DNA from: Bordetella parapertussis | GTDB lineage: Bacteria; Pseudomonadota; Gammaproteobacteria; Burkholderiales; Burkholderiaceae_B | DNA length: 25,144 bases | Assembly: GCA_945862495.1 (NCBI GenBank) | Contig: CAMAYM010000033.1 | Coordinates: 1-25,144, forward strand | Reading direction: 5' to 3' | In this document: one piece after another, positions 1-8,432 of the stretch | Position numbering within the stretch: the first letter of the stretch is position 1 | Layout of the letters: each line of letters starts with the position of its first letter | Position numbers and translations under genes: made by a program | The notes under the pieces: generated by a model | The model's database searches: none | The model's input: the letters and a program-made list of their open reading frames with translations, nothing else | Told to the model about the DNA's origin: nothing

Positions 1-938
1 TTAAAAAACCAGAGGATCTCGACACACTTCTTACTCTGGTTGAAAGTGCTGATGTGCTCGTGCACAACTTTCGACCCACGGTTGCTCCGCGCATTGGAAT
101 TGGCTACGAACAATTACAAGCGCGAAATCCACGACTCATTTATTGTGCAGTGAGTGGTTATGGTGAATCGGGTCCCTTAAAAGACAAAGCAGGGTTTGAT
201 CAGGTTTTACAAACCATGACGGGAATGGCAACCCTGCAGGGAAAAAAAGAAGGACCGCCTGAAATTTTATATGGATCGATTGTTGACTACTATGCCTCCG
301 CGCTTGTGGCCGGTGCGATTTCTTCAGCACTGTATGAGCGCGAATGCTCTGGCTTGGGACAATTTGTAGGCGTATCACTCTTGGCTGCTGCGATGACGCT
401 TCAAACGGGTCGTCTAGTTTGGGCAGAAAATGAAGGCCGAGAGGTTGGTCGCGACATGCGTTCTGGTGGTATTACTGGCATTCACCCCACCAAAGAAGGC
501 TACCTCTACATTTCCGCCAACACGCCACATTTCTGGAATGCCTTGTGTGAAAAAACAGGAATGACAGAATTTTTGGGAAATGAGCGTTACGACACTGTTC
601 GTAAACGTGCCTTGCATCAACCAGAAATAGTGCCCACCCTACACCAAGCGCTTGCCAAAAAAACCGCTCTTGAATGGGAGACTTTATTTGGAGAAGAAGT
701 GCCCTGTGCAGCTGCGCGTTCCGTGGAAGACATGTTCGATCATCCTCAAGTGCAGAGCCAAGGGATGATTGCTACCTATCAGCATCCTGTGGTCGGACAG
801 TATCGAGGCCTCAAGCGCGGCGTACGTTTTGAGCGTACGCCTGGTCCCGAGCCCTTTGCAGCACCCACGCTCGGCCAACATACTTCACTCATTGAGGCAG
901 AAGCGAATAGGCTTCGTCTACGTAAGAAGAAACTATAA
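1..938 (+). CDS. CaiB/BaiF (class III) CoA-transferase, 5'-truncated by window edge
   Basis: This is the C-terminal part of a class III CoA-transferase, a cytoplasmic enzyme that moves CoA between carboxylic acids. The reading frame is open from base 3 to the TAA at 936-938. The GTG at 54 lies inside the conserved ADVLVHNFRP stretch, so it is not the real start and the gene begins outside the window. Visible family landmarks are ADVLVHNFRP, RNPRLIYCAVSGYG, the GFDQVLQTMTG segment and ERECSGLGQFVGVSLL. The Asp encoded at 285-287 (in SIVDYYAS) sits where the family's catalytic Asp that forms the acyl-aspartyl anhydride is expected. The donor and acceptor acids cannot be told from sequence. An amidohydrolase starts 11 bp downstream, so the two are probably co-transcribed in a catabolic operon. 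Confidence 0.9.
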   Translation, partial: KKPEDLDTLLTLVESADVLVHNFRPTVAPRIGIGYEQLQARNPRLIYCAVSGYGESGPLKDKAGFDQVLQTMTGMATLQGKKEGPPEILYGSIVDYYASALVAGAISSALYERECSGLGQFVGVSLLAAAMTLQTGRLVWAENEGREVGRDMRSGGITGIHPTKEGYLYISANTPHFWNALCEKTGMTEFLGNERYDTVRKRALHQPEIVPTLHQALAKKTALEWETLFGEEVPCAAARSVEDMFDHPQVQSQGMIATYQHPVVGQYRGLKRGVRFERTPGPEPFAAPTLGQHTSLIEAEANRLRLRKKKL

Positions 939-949
939 AGATTGATCGC

Positions 950-1843
950 ATGACAAATATCAATGCAGCGCTGACTCGCATGACTGTTCCCAATAGTGCG
1001 GGTACTAAGGGCCCAAGTTTTTGTGTTCCAAAAAATGCATGCGATGCCCACCTTCATATTTATGATGACCGATTTCCACAAGCAGTCGATGCAGCAGCTG
1101 GGCTAGAGCTTGCCACTGTCAATGAATATCGACTCTTGCAAAAACGCCTGGGCACAACTCGCGCCGTCATTGTGACCCCACGGAGTTACGGGACGGATAA
1201 TCAAGTCACTGTAGATGCGATTGCTCAATTAGGCCTAAAACATGCGCGTGGTGTCGCAGTTTTGCGTAGCGATGCGACAGATCAAACCATCGATGAACTT
1301 GATCGTGCCGGCATACGAGGGCTTCGATTTTCTCTCTACACACCTAAAAATGCGGCAGCCAGTTTTGATATGGTCGAATCACTGGCAAACCGCATTCATC
1401 GACTTGGCTGGCATCTGCAATTACATTGGACCGCTGATCAATTTGTTGAACACGCAGAAATGCTAAAGCGACTGCCCTGCTCATTGGTACTTGATCATAT
1501 GGGAAGATTACCGCAACCCCTTGGGTTGAATCATCCCGCTGTGAAACTGATTGAGGTACTACTGAGTAAAGGAAATACCTGGATCAAACTGTCCGGTGCG
1601 TACTTGGACAGCCAAGTTGGAGAGTCAGGTGATTTTAATGATGTCGATGCCGTGGCTCGCCATTGGATCGCCCAAGCACCAGATCGGCTCGTTTGGGGCA
1701 GCGACTGGCCACACCCTACCGAAGCACACAAACCAGATGATGCAAAAATGCTAGATCGCTTACGTAATTGGACCCCGCATCAAGACATCATCGAAAAAAT
1801 ATTAGTGCACAATCCCGCACAACTTTACGGGTTTGGGCATTAG
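950..1843 (+). CDS. Amidohydrolase-2 family hydrolase, PDC-lactonase-like
   Basis: The 297-residue protein belongs to the metal-dependent TIM-barrel amidohydrolase-2 family, whose best-known member of this type is 2-pyrone-4,6-dicarboxylate lactonase (LigI) of aromatic-acid degradation. The N-terminal metal motif appears as CDAHLHIYDD (His34 and His36). A conserved VLDHMGR follows with His183, and the C-terminal WGSDWPHP carries Asp252, the usual catalytic or metal-binding Asp. The length fits the family. The ATG at 950 lies 11 bp after the CoA-transferase stop, which implies co-transcription and a shared catabolic route. LigI-type lactone hydrolysis is plausible, but many relatives have other substrates, so the product name should stay at family level. 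The stop codon overlaps the convergent DAHP synthase gene by 4 bp. Confidence 0.85.
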   Translation: MTNINAALTRMTVPNSAGTKGPSFCVPKNACDAHLHIYDDRFPQAVDAAAGLELATVNEYRLLQKRLGTTRAVIVTPRSYGTDNQVTVDAIAQLGLKHARGVAVLRSDATDQTIDELDRAGIRGLRFSLYTPKNAAASFDMVESLANRIHRLGWHLQLHWTADQFVEHAEMLKRLPCSLVLDHMGRLPQPLGLNHPAVKLIEVLLSKGNTWIKLSGAYLDSQVGESGDFNDVDAVARHWIAQAPDRLVWGSDWPHPTEAHKPDDAKMLDRLRNWTPHQDIIEKILVHNPAQLYGFGH

Positions 1844-2913
1844 ACCAAAACAGGCCGCAATCGCTGCGCAGCCTCTTTGAGCATGGTTTCAGTGGTCGTC
1901 CAGTCGACACATCCATCTGTAACAGAGCAACCATAGGTCATTTTGCTGTGGTCTGCCTGAATGGACTGATTGCCCGCCACAAGGTTTGACTCAATCATCA
2001 TGCCGACAATCGAACGATTACCTGCAACTATTTGACTCACAACGTCTGACATCACTAACGGCTGTAACTCAGGCTTTTTAAAACTGTTGGCGTGCGAACA
2101 GTCAACCACAATATTGGGTTGAATTTTTGCCTTGATCATTGACTGCTCGGCCAAAGAAATCGAAACCGTGTCATAGTTAGGACGACCGTCACCACCGCGC
2201 AGGACTAAATGCCCATAAGGGTTACCTGTCGTGTGGACAATTGACACCTGCCCTTGGGCGCTGATACCTAAAAAACGATGCGGTCTGGCTGAGGACAAAA
2301 TAGCATTAACGGCAACCATGGTGTCGCCATTCGTTGCATTTTTAAAACCCACCGGAGTGGATAAACCCGAGGACATTTCGCGATGCGTTTGCGATTCCGT
2401 CGTCCGCGCACCGATGGCATTCCATGCGATCAGATCACCCAAATACTGAGGAGAAATTGGGTCAAGGGCTTCGGACCCCGCCGGCAAACCCAGCTCATTG
2501 ACTTCGAGTAAAAACTTGCGAGCCAAGGACATCCCTTCGTCAATCCGGAAAGAGTCATCCATGTGCGGATCATTGATATAGCCTTTCCAACCGACAGTTG
2601 TACGTGGCTTTTCAAAGTACACCCGCATCACAATCAATAAAACATCAGCGACCTCGTCTGCCAAGACCTTCAAACGGCGGGCATACTCCATGCCAGCGAT
2701 CTGATCATGAATCGAACACGGACCCACCACGACAAATCGACGTTTATCTTCGCCACGCAAAATTTTATTGAGCGATTCGCGACCGACTTCAATAGTCTTA
2801 GCAGCCTTTGCGCTAAGCGGCAACTGCTCATGGAGTTGTTGCGGTGTAGGCATCGCAAGAAAACCATCAACATGCAGATTTTCAGTTGAAGATTCAGAAG
2901 AAGCAGAATTCAT
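1840..2913 (-). CDS. aroG: 3-deoxy-7-phosphoheptulonate (DAHP) synthase, class I AroF/G/H type
   Basis: DAHP synthase condenses phosphoenolpyruvate and erythrose-4-phosphate, the first step of the shikimate pathway, in the cytoplasm. The protein follows the E. coli AroF/G/H family along its whole length: VVVGPCSIHD, KPRTTVGWKGYINDPHMD, GARTTESQ, PVGFKNATNG, LRGGDGRPNY, VDCSHAN and GMMIESNLVAGNQ. Metal and PEP-binding residues in GPCSIHD, KPRTT, GARTTESQ and DCSHAN all appear present. A TTG 30 bp upstream (2943) would add ten residues; I chose the ATG at 2913, giving 357 residues, close to the ~350 of the family. The stretch GQVSIVHTTGNPYGH looks nearer to AroF/AroH than to AroG, so which aromatic amino acid inhibits it is uncertain. 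It is divergent from dinB and convergent, with a 4-bp overlap, to the amidohydrolase. Confidence 0.95.
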   Translation of the reverse strand: MNSASSESSTENLHVDGFLAMPTPQQLHEQLPLSAKAAKTIEVGRESLNKILRGEDKRRFVVVGPCSIHDQIAGMEYARRLKVLADEVADVLLIVMRVYFEKPRTTVGWKGYINDPHMDDSFRIDEGMSLARKFLLEVNELGLPAGSEALDPISPQYLGDLIAWNAIGARTTESQTHREMSSGLSTPVGFKNATNGDTMVAVNAILSSARPHRFLGISAQGQVSIVHTTGNPYGHLVLRGGDGRPNYDTVSISLAEQSMIKAKIQPNIVVDCSHANSFKKPELQPLVMSDVVSQIVAGNRSIVGMMIESNLVAGNQSIQADHSKMTYGCSVTDGCVDWTTTETMLKEAAQRLRPVLV

Positions 2914-3032
2914 GATGTTCAGAGTCAGGTTATGTGCCAGCAATAAGCGGCGAATAGGATTAACTTATTAGTTTAAGACATTTGATCTGGGCACTCCTCT
3001 CAAAACCTGTAAGTTTCAAATACACTTAAAAA

Positions 3033-4184
3033 ATGCTCCCCAACCGCCGAATTGCTCACCTCGATATGGATGCATTTTTTGCATCTGTTGAATTATTGAG
3101 TTACCCAGAACTCAAGGGGCATCCCGTTGTTGTAGGCGGCAAAAGCACTGAGGCACCCACCATTAACGCGCAAGGACTTAGAACATACGCTCGACTCAGG
3201 GATTATGTCGGCCGAGGCGTGATTACAACCTCAACCTACGAAGCCCGGGCGTTGGGTGTATTTTCCGGAATGGGCTTAATGAAATCTGCCGTTCTCGCAC
3301 CTAACGCCATTCTTCTTCCTGCAAATTTTGATGCCTATCGTCATTACTCAAGACTATTTAAGGCAACCGTTGCCAGTATTGCACCTTTAATTGAAGATCG
3401 AGGGATCGATGAGATTTATATCGATCTTACTGACATTGACGAAGAAACTAAATCACTCGCCAAACGCATCAAAGATGCAGTAAATCAAGCCACAGGACTG
3501 AGCTGTTCGATAGGCGTGAGCCCAAACAAATTATTGTCAAAAATTTGTTCCGACTTGGACAAGCCAAATGGCATCACCATTTTGAACCCCTCGGAGCTTT
3601 CCACAAGAATCTGGCCCTTGGCTGCCAAAAAGATCAACGGAATTGGTCCAAAAGCGAATGAGAAACTCGGTAAGTTAGGTATCCATACGATTGGCGAGCT
3701 TGCAATGGCCGCTCCAGAGATATTGATCGAACATTTTGGTCGATCAACGGGACATTGGCTGCATCAAGCGGCCCATGGTGTCGACGATCGACCGGTTGTC
3801 ACGTCACCAGAACCAAAGTCACTCAGTCGAGAAACCACCTTTGAGCGTGACTTGCACGCCAAGCAAGATCGCGCACGTTTATCGGATGTCTTTACAGATC
3901 TTTGTCATCGCCTTGCGGATGATCTTTCACGTAAAGGCTATGCGGCAAAAACGATCGGAATAAAAGTCAAATATGCCGATTTTCAAGTCATCACCCGAGA
4001 TTTGACTGTGCCTGCAGCGCTACATGATGGAGCTTCTATTCGAAACGCTGCAACAGAGTGTTTACGCCGCGTGCCGCTTGAGCAAAGAATACGACTGCTC
4101 GGCGTGCGGGCAGGCAGTTTATTGCCCATTACGTCTCTGGTGGCAAGCTTCAAAAGTCAACAGTCTGATCTACCATTTGAATGA
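3033..4184 (+). CDS. dinB: DNA polymerase IV (Y-family translesion polymerase)
   Basis: This 383-residue Y-family polymerase carries out error-prone bypass synthesis. The palm-domain catalytic acidic residues are visible: Asp11 in AHLDMDAFFASVE and Asp126/Glu127 in GIDEIYID. SIGVSPNKLLSKICSD and KPNGI also match the family, and KINGIGPKANEKLGKLGI is the helix-hairpin-helix thumb region. Compared with E. coli DinB there are about 20 extra residues between strands near positions 36-60 (around TYARLRDYVGRG), which I believe is usual in Burkholderiales. The extreme C-terminus reads QSDLPFE, a good candidate for the beta-clamp-binding motif. The ATG at 3033 is directly followed by the polymerase core. 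I see no convincing LexA box upstream, so SOS control is not supported by the sequence. Confidence 0.95.
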   Translation: MLPNRRIAHLDMDAFFASVELLSYPELKGHPVVVGGKSTEAPTINAQGLRTYARLRDYVGRGVITTSTYEARALGVFSGMGLMKSAVLAPNAILLPANFDAYRHYSRLFKATVASIAPLIEDRGIDEIYIDLTDIDEETKSLAKRIKDAVNQATGLSCSIGVSPNKLLSKICSDLDKPNGITILNPSELSTRIWPLAAKKINGIGPKANEKLGKLGIHTIGELAMAAPEILIEHFGRSTGHWLHQAAHGVDDRPVVTSPEPKSLSRETTFERDLHAKQDRARLSDVFTDLCHRLADDLSRKGYAAKTIGIKVKYADFQVITRDLTVPAALHDGASIRNAATECLRRVPLEQRIRLLGVRAGSLLPITSLVASFKSQQSDLPFE

Positions 4185-4304
4185 TCTACCACATAGAGGA
4201 ACTCTATCGCTCAAGACCTCATTTCGGCGTTATGCTTATCGGTAACGTTTATATTTAAACCAAAGATTTGACTCGAAACACTACAACCCAACAGGAAAGA
4301 CTTC

Positions 4305-5098
4305 ATGAGTCAGTTTGAGCATCTAGACCTTGTTCGTGCGAAAACAAAGAGATGCATGCCGGTTCAAAAATTTTACAAGGCAACATCGCAAAAAAAAAAC
4401 GCTTGGGTCATTGATGAACTCAATGCTACAGGTCAAGTCAATCTGGGCAGCCTGGATATGGCAGAATTTGCAATGAGTCCAACAGGCTTTAATGGCTAGT
4501 TTGACTCCTTGCACAATCTGCTCGCGACTGCGCACGTCTGCTCACGCGTATCAGCCGCCCTAATCCAAATGATCCATGGTGCACGTTGCATCCAAATGAG
4601 GATTATGAGCTTGCCTTAACGGGAGACTTGAAGGGGATAAAAATTGGCGTCCCACAAGATTTTTATCGTGAAAATCTGGAGCCTGAGATGGCGGCTCCAG
4701 GTTTTCAACAATCCGGCATTACATATGTCGAAGCGCTGCACGCCAAAGATCAATTCTTGAAAGAGTACATGCATTTGTGTTTCGGAGACTGTGATGCTTT
4801 GCATATCCCCGTTGCACGGGCACATATGCCCACAATCGCTGCAACAACTTCAGGCGATCTCGACAATGTTCTTCAGTCTATCAGTCAACTGACCTATACA
4901 AATCGGGCGATTAATTATTTAGGACTTCCTGCGATGAGTGTGCCCGCTGGCTTTTCAACACGCAAAATGCCTTTAGCATTTCAACTGGTGGGAAAACCCT
5001 TCGAAGAAAGTATCATCCTTAAAATTCCAGACGCGTATCAATGCGACATGGCTTGGCATCACGCGTGTCCCGCCATCCGCCCGACTTTGCTAAGCTGA
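4305..5098 (+). pseudogene. Decayed amidase (GatA/AtzF-like amidase-signature family)
   Basis: Remnants of an amidase-signature enzyme are scattered over frames. An intact-looking start (ATG 4305 after an AGGAAAG ribosome site) leads to the family-like AGQVNLGSLDMAEFAM-type segment (here TGQVNLGSLDMAEFAMSPTG), then a TAG stop at 4497-4499. From 4505, in another frame, comes LLAQSARDCARLLTRI, then NPNDPWC, DYELALTGDLKGIKIGVP and, after a second gap, a C-terminal block (DCDALHIPVA, NYLGLPAMSVPAGF, PLAFQLVGKPF) to the stop at 5098. The block that should carry the catalytic Ser-cisSer-Lys machinery (the GGSSSGS region, about 100 residues) is absent, as is a further stretch of roughly 50 residues after EMAAPGFQQSG. 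A frameshift lies at about 4502-4511. The protein cannot be a working amidase. Confidence 0.85.
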
Positions 5099-5209
5099 TG
5101 GATCTGTCATCAAAACTAGGCTATAAAACCTGCTGTACTCTGCGTGCATGACTAAATTAGCTCGACCGGGCTAGACTACCTTTAAGTTCCACATCACTTA
5201 GGATTTCAT

Positions 5210-5782
5210 ATGTCAAACGTAAAACAAAAAAGATTTCCCCAAGTCACACTTGAGACATTGCCACAAGATTCTCGCGGACTCGCACAAGAAATTTTGGATA
5301 TTTCCAGTCTTGGTCTGGCAGGCCCCTACAACGTGATGTTGCGCAGTCCAATATTTGCAGATCGCATGAAGCGCTTACTCGACTATCTTAGATTCAATAA
5401 CTCGCTGCCTATGCGTCTGAGTGAGTTTGCTATTTTGATCCAGGCTCGTCTCTGGAGTTCGCAAGTGGAATGGGTGGCGCATTATCCCATCGCCTTGCGT
5501 CATGACTTGCCCGCACATGTTGCAGATGATCTAAAGCAAAACATTCGCCCCCGCAATATGCAGCCTGACGAAGATGCTGTCTATGATGTCTGTATGAATA
5601 TGAGTAAACATCACAAAATCAGTGAAGAACTATTTCAACATGCCAAAAAAGTACTTGGCGAACAGCAACTCGTTGATTTGATCGCTGTGAGCGGGACCTA
5701 TGTGACGATTGCCATGCTGCTGAGTCTGGGCGAAGAACCCATTCCAGAGGGTAAAACCCTGCCCTTTCCAGAGGCCATCTAA
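5210..5782 (+). CDS. Carboxymuconolactone decarboxylase (CMD/AhpD-like) family protein
   Basis: The 190-residue all-helical protein matches the CMD family, shown by the segment EFAILIQARLWSSQVEW followed by AHYPIA, the DEDAVYDVCMNM helix and the C-terminal VDLIAVSGTYVTIAMLL. It lacks the CxxC pair of AhpD-type disulfide reductases; the only cysteine is in VYDVCMNM, so thiol peroxidase-type chemistry is unlikely. Better-characterised relatives include 4-carboxymuconolactone decarboxylase, but members of this CxxC-less group are mostly of unknown function and often sit in catabolic clusters. An AGGA ribosome site precedes the ATG at 5210. The gene stands alone behind the amidase pseudogene and ends 7 bp from the convergent glycosyltransferase gene. 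The family call is secure; the reaction is unknown. Confidence 0.85.
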   Translation: MSNVKQKRFPQVTLETLPQDSRGLAQEILDISSLGLAGPYNVMLRSPIFADRMKRLLDYLRFNNSLPMRLSEFAILIQARLWSSQVEWVAHYPIALRHDLPAHVADDLKQNIRPRNMQPDEDAVYDVCMNMSKHHKISEELFQHAKKVLGEQQLVDLIAVSGTYVTIAMLLSLGEEPIPEGKTLPFPEAI

Positions 5783-5789
5783 GGTTCGT

Positions 5790-7814
5790 TCAATGTGTGT
5801 CGGCAACGTAAAGCGCCACAGGTGACTGCCCCGCCTGCCGACGCGCATGGACCTGCTCATAAGCACTTTCGATTGACCGCGCCAAATGCTCAATATCAAA
5901 CAAGGGTGCGTGCATGCGATTGACGGCGAGTCGATCGCGCAATGCCTTGAGTTGAACTGGATTGGTCGCTAACTCAATCGCACGTGCTTCGAACGCTTGA
6001 CCGTCCACCGTGATCAACTCTGGCAAATCAATCGCACGCAACAGGCTGGCTGCGACACGACTCGCAAACGCCTCACCCATACATGTCAGAACCGGAAGAC
6101 CGACCCACAATGCGTCACTCGTCGTAGTGTGTGCGTTGTAAGGCAGCGTATCCAACAACAGATCTGCACATTTCTGGCGAGCCAAGTGTTGATCCATCGG
6201 TAACTTGGGAGCAAAGAAGAGTCTATCTGCACGCACGCCTCGATTGGTGGCTTCACGGCGAAGATTTTCCTCAGTTTGCGCACTCGCCTTTAACAGCCAC
6301 AAGACACTTCCCGGAACAGCATGCAAGATCGACATCCAGTGATCAAATGTTTCAGGCGTGATTTTGAAATTATTGTTAAAGCAGCAAAAGACGAAGGCGT
6401 CTGCTGGCAAACCAACCTCAGCACGTGTAAAAACCTGAGAGGATACTGCTCGACGGCGATCGTTCGGTTGATAACTGTGAGGTAAATAAATCGCTTTTTC
6501 AGAAAAATACGGCTCGGACTCTGGCGTAATGATGGTTGTATCTGCGAGGATGTAATCCATGTACGGTGCACCCATCGTGCCGGGGTGACCGAGGTAGTTG
6601 ATCTGAGTGGGTGCGACGCGTGCGGCAAAAACGCTGGGTCGACATCCTGTCGTCAACCCGCTTAAGTCAACGGCGATATCGAGCTCAAGCGCTCGCGCGC
6701 GCGCGACAACCTGGGCATCCGTTTCAGCTTTGACATCAATAAAATGTTCAAAGCTCCGCTCCAGACGCAGCCGCATTTCATCCCCCGTATTTGGGCCAGA
6801 GGAAAAGGCATAGATTTCAAACTTCGATCGATCGTGCGCCTCGAATAAACCCGCAATCAGTTGCGCAACAGGATGATGTCTAAAGTCAGCTGAAAAATAT
6901 CCGATCCGCAAACGGTCCTTAGTCGCATACTTAGCAAACGGCAACGTCTGTTTGGGGGATGGATGAACGGTGCGAATCCAATTCTGTGCAGCGCGCTGCT
7001 GCAAGGCAGGATCAGCGGTCAGCGCAAGCAGTGGAAAAGGAAGGCTCGCCGGTTGATCATTTTTAACGGCCGCTACTAACGCCGCGAGTTGCTCTTGATA
7101 GTGGCACCAATCGCACATCTGCATATTGACATGCAGACGCGTACCGAGCAGATAGGGAATGTCTGGAGCCAGCGCAATCGCACGATCAAAGCTTTCCACG
7201 GCTTGTGCATGCTGCCCGAGCTCGTTTTGAGCGTTACCACGATTCATATAGGCTTGAGCATACTGAGGATCAATCTCAATCGCAGCAGTATGACTAGCAA
7301 CGGCCTCCTCAAATCGTCCCATCATTCCTAAAGCATTTCCCCGGTTGTAGTGGGCAGCAGCATATTTTGGAGATAAGCGGATCGCGCGCTCATAACATTC
7401 AAGCGCCTCTGACCAACGACCTACTTGCTGAAGGAGATCTCCGCGATTGTTATGTACCTCGACATAATGCGGGTCAATCGCCAAGGCCTTGTCAAAGCAA
7501 ACAAGCGCAGATTTGTATTTTTTTAGGTCTTGAAGCAAATTGCCATAATTATTGAGTGCTTGTGTCGCCTCAGGGTCAATTTTGAGCGCTTTGATGAACA
7601 GCGCCTCGGCGCGGTCGAGCTGTCCCGTTTGATACAGGAGCGTGGCGAGCATATGACAGGCGTCGAAATGATTGGGCTGCCATTTGAGAGCCCGCTCATA
7701 CAAAACGCGCGCCTCTTTGAGCTCACCTTGCTGATGCAAGGCAAGCGCCTCTTGAAACCTGCCGTGCGCTTTCATGGCATCGACAGCTGATACCTCTTTA
7801 CCCATTGACGCCAT
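5790..7814 (-). CDS. TPR protein with C-terminal O-GlcNAc-transferase (GT41) domain
   Basis: A 674-residue protein with about six tetratricopeptide repeats at residues 17-220 (for example NNYGNLLQDLKKYKSALVCF and NRGDLLQQVGRWSEALECYE) is followed by a GT41 catalytic region at roughly 305-640. The catalytic half lines up with eukaryotic OGT: RIGYFSADFRHHPVAQLI (His313/His314 region), LGHPGTMGAPYMDYI, YFSEKAIYLPHSY, FNNNFKITPETF with Lys484 in the position of the UDP-binding lysine, ADLLLDTLPYNAHTT, and GEAFASRVAASLL. It should transfer a sugar from a nucleotide sugar to Ser/Thr of protein acceptors in the cytoplasm; neither donor nor target is known here. There is no signal peptide or membrane segment. 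The start ATG at 7814 lies 4 bp after the stop of a small basic protein gene, so they are probably one operon. Confidence 0.92.
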   Translation of the reverse strand: MASMGKEVSAVDAMKAHGRFQEALALHQQGELKEARVLYERALKWQPNHFDACHMLATLLYQTGQLDRAEALFIKALKIDPEATQALNNYGNLLQDLKKYKSALVCFDKALAIDPHYVEVHNNRGDLLQQVGRWSEALECYERAIRLSPKYAAAHYNRGNALGMMGRFEEAVASHTAAIEIDPQYAQAYMNRGNAQNELGQHAQAVESFDRAIALAPDIPYLLGTRLHVNMQMCDWCHYQEQLAALVAAVKNDQPASLPFPLLALTADPALQQRAAQNWIRTVHPSPKQTLPFAKYATKDRLRIGYFSADFRHHPVAQLIAGLFEAHDRSKFEIYAFSSGPNTGDEMRLRLERSFEHFIDVKAETDAQVVARARALELDIAVDLSGLTTGCRPSVFAARVAPTQINYLGHPGTMGAPYMDYILADTTIITPESEPYFSEKAIYLPHSYQPNDRRRAVSSQVFTRAEVGLPADAFVFCCFNNNFKITPETFDHWMSILHAVPGSVLWLLKASAQTEENLRREATNRGVRADRLFFAPKLPMDQHLARQKCADLLLDTLPYNAHTTTSDALWVGLPVLTCMGEAFASRVAASLLRAIDLPELITVDGQAFEARAIELATNPVQLKALRDRLAVNRMHAPLFDIEHLARSIESAYEQVHARRQAGQSPVALYVADTH

Positions 7815-7818
7815 CGGA

Positions 7819-7968
7819 TTAACGGTCTTTTTGCTTGATCTTTGTGTAGACCGTATTCACAACTGTCGCACGTACAGGTTCACTTAGTCCAGACGCTAGC
7901 TTGGGCGTTGAGGTGTCTTTTTTAGGTTTTTTAGCTTCTTTGTTGGTTTTTTGCTGGCCCTTAGCCAT
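7819..7968 (-). CDS. Small lysine-rich conserved-type hypothetical protein (49 aa)
   Basis: This 49-residue basic protein begins MAKGQQKTNKEAKKPKKD and ends VYTKIKQKDR. The longer open frame reaches 8028, but the ATG at 7968 is the best start: a GGAG ribosome site lies 7 nt before it, whereas the nearby ATG at 7974 would be too close to that site. The N-terminal third is rich in Lys with Gln, Asn and Glu and is probably disordered; there is no signal peptide, membrane helix or metal motif. Short proteins with this MAKGQQ-like opening are, from memory, common in betaproteobacteria without a known function. It is followed after 4 bp by the OGT-like glycosyltransferase and is divergent from arfB. 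A nucleic-acid or ribosome-associated role is possible from composition only. Confidence 0.7.
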   Translation of the reverse strand: MAKGQQKTNKEAKKPKKDTSTPKLASGLSEPVRATVVNTVYTKIKQKDR

Positions 7969-8027
7969 GATCATTCTCCGATAAATTAACGATAAACTAG
8001 TGTACAGGTCTCTCAGCAAAAAACCCA

Positions 8028-8432
8028 ATGCTCACCATACTGTATGTTCCAGAATCCGAAGTTGAGGTCTCCGCTGTGCGCGCGCAAGGTGCAGGCGGTC
8101 AAAACGTCAACAAAGTTTCAAGTGCAATTCACTTGCGTTTCCATATTCCAAATTCAAGCCTACCCGCAGAGGTCAAGGTTCGACTGCTTGCGCTGAGAGA
8201 TTCTCGAATTAACAGAGATGGTGCCGTCGTCATCAAAGCTCAGGCTTACCGCAGTCAGGACCTCAACCGTACCGATGCCTTTGCTAGACTGCACGATTTG
8301 GTCAATAGTGTCGCGCGCGCCCCAAAAACGCGCCATGCCACTAAGCCTACGTTTGGTTCTCGGCAGCGACGACTCGACACAAAACGTAAACATTCCGAAA
8401 CTAAGGCTCTGCGCGGTAAATCCGCGCTATAA
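8028..8432 (+). CDS. arfB: Alternative ribosome-rescue factor ArfB (YaeJ), peptidyl-tRNA hydrolase
   Basis: ArfB enters the A site of ribosomes stalled on truncated mRNA and hydrolyses the peptidyl-tRNA. The 134-residue protein has the class-I release-factor domain with the catalytic GGQ in VRAQGAGGQNVNKVSSAIHLRF, followed by VVIKAQAYRSQDLN. The basic C-terminal tail, which in ArfB fills the empty mRNA channel, is visible as RQRRLDTKRKHSETKALRGK. The length and the lack of a codon-recognition domain separate it from RF1/RF2. The ATG at 8028 directly precedes the domain. It is divergent from the 49-residue gene (59 bp between starts). A LON-domain gene starts 43 bp after it and may be co-transcribed. 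Confidence 0.95.
   Translation: MLTILYVPESEVEVSAVRAQGAGGQNVNKVSSAIHLRFHIPNSSLPAEVKVRLLALRDSRINRDGAVVIKAQAYRSQDLNRTDAFARLHDLVNSVARAPKTRHATKPTFGSRQRRLDTKRKHSETKALRGKSAL

Noticed and set aside
3009..3029. Possible LexA box before dinB (CTGT...ACAC)
   Set aside because: The half-sites are 11 nt apart instead of 8 and the second half is imperfect, so I do not claim SOS control.
4193..4207. ATAGAG-GAA-CTCTAT hairpin just after dinB
   Set aside because: A 6-bp AT-rich stem with no following T-run is too weak to call a terminator; it may be chance.
6690..6712. Run of alternating CG (gcgcgcgcg) as a repeat element
   Set aside because: It encodes part of the conserved GT41 domain (Ala/Arg codons) and is not repeated elsewhere in the window.
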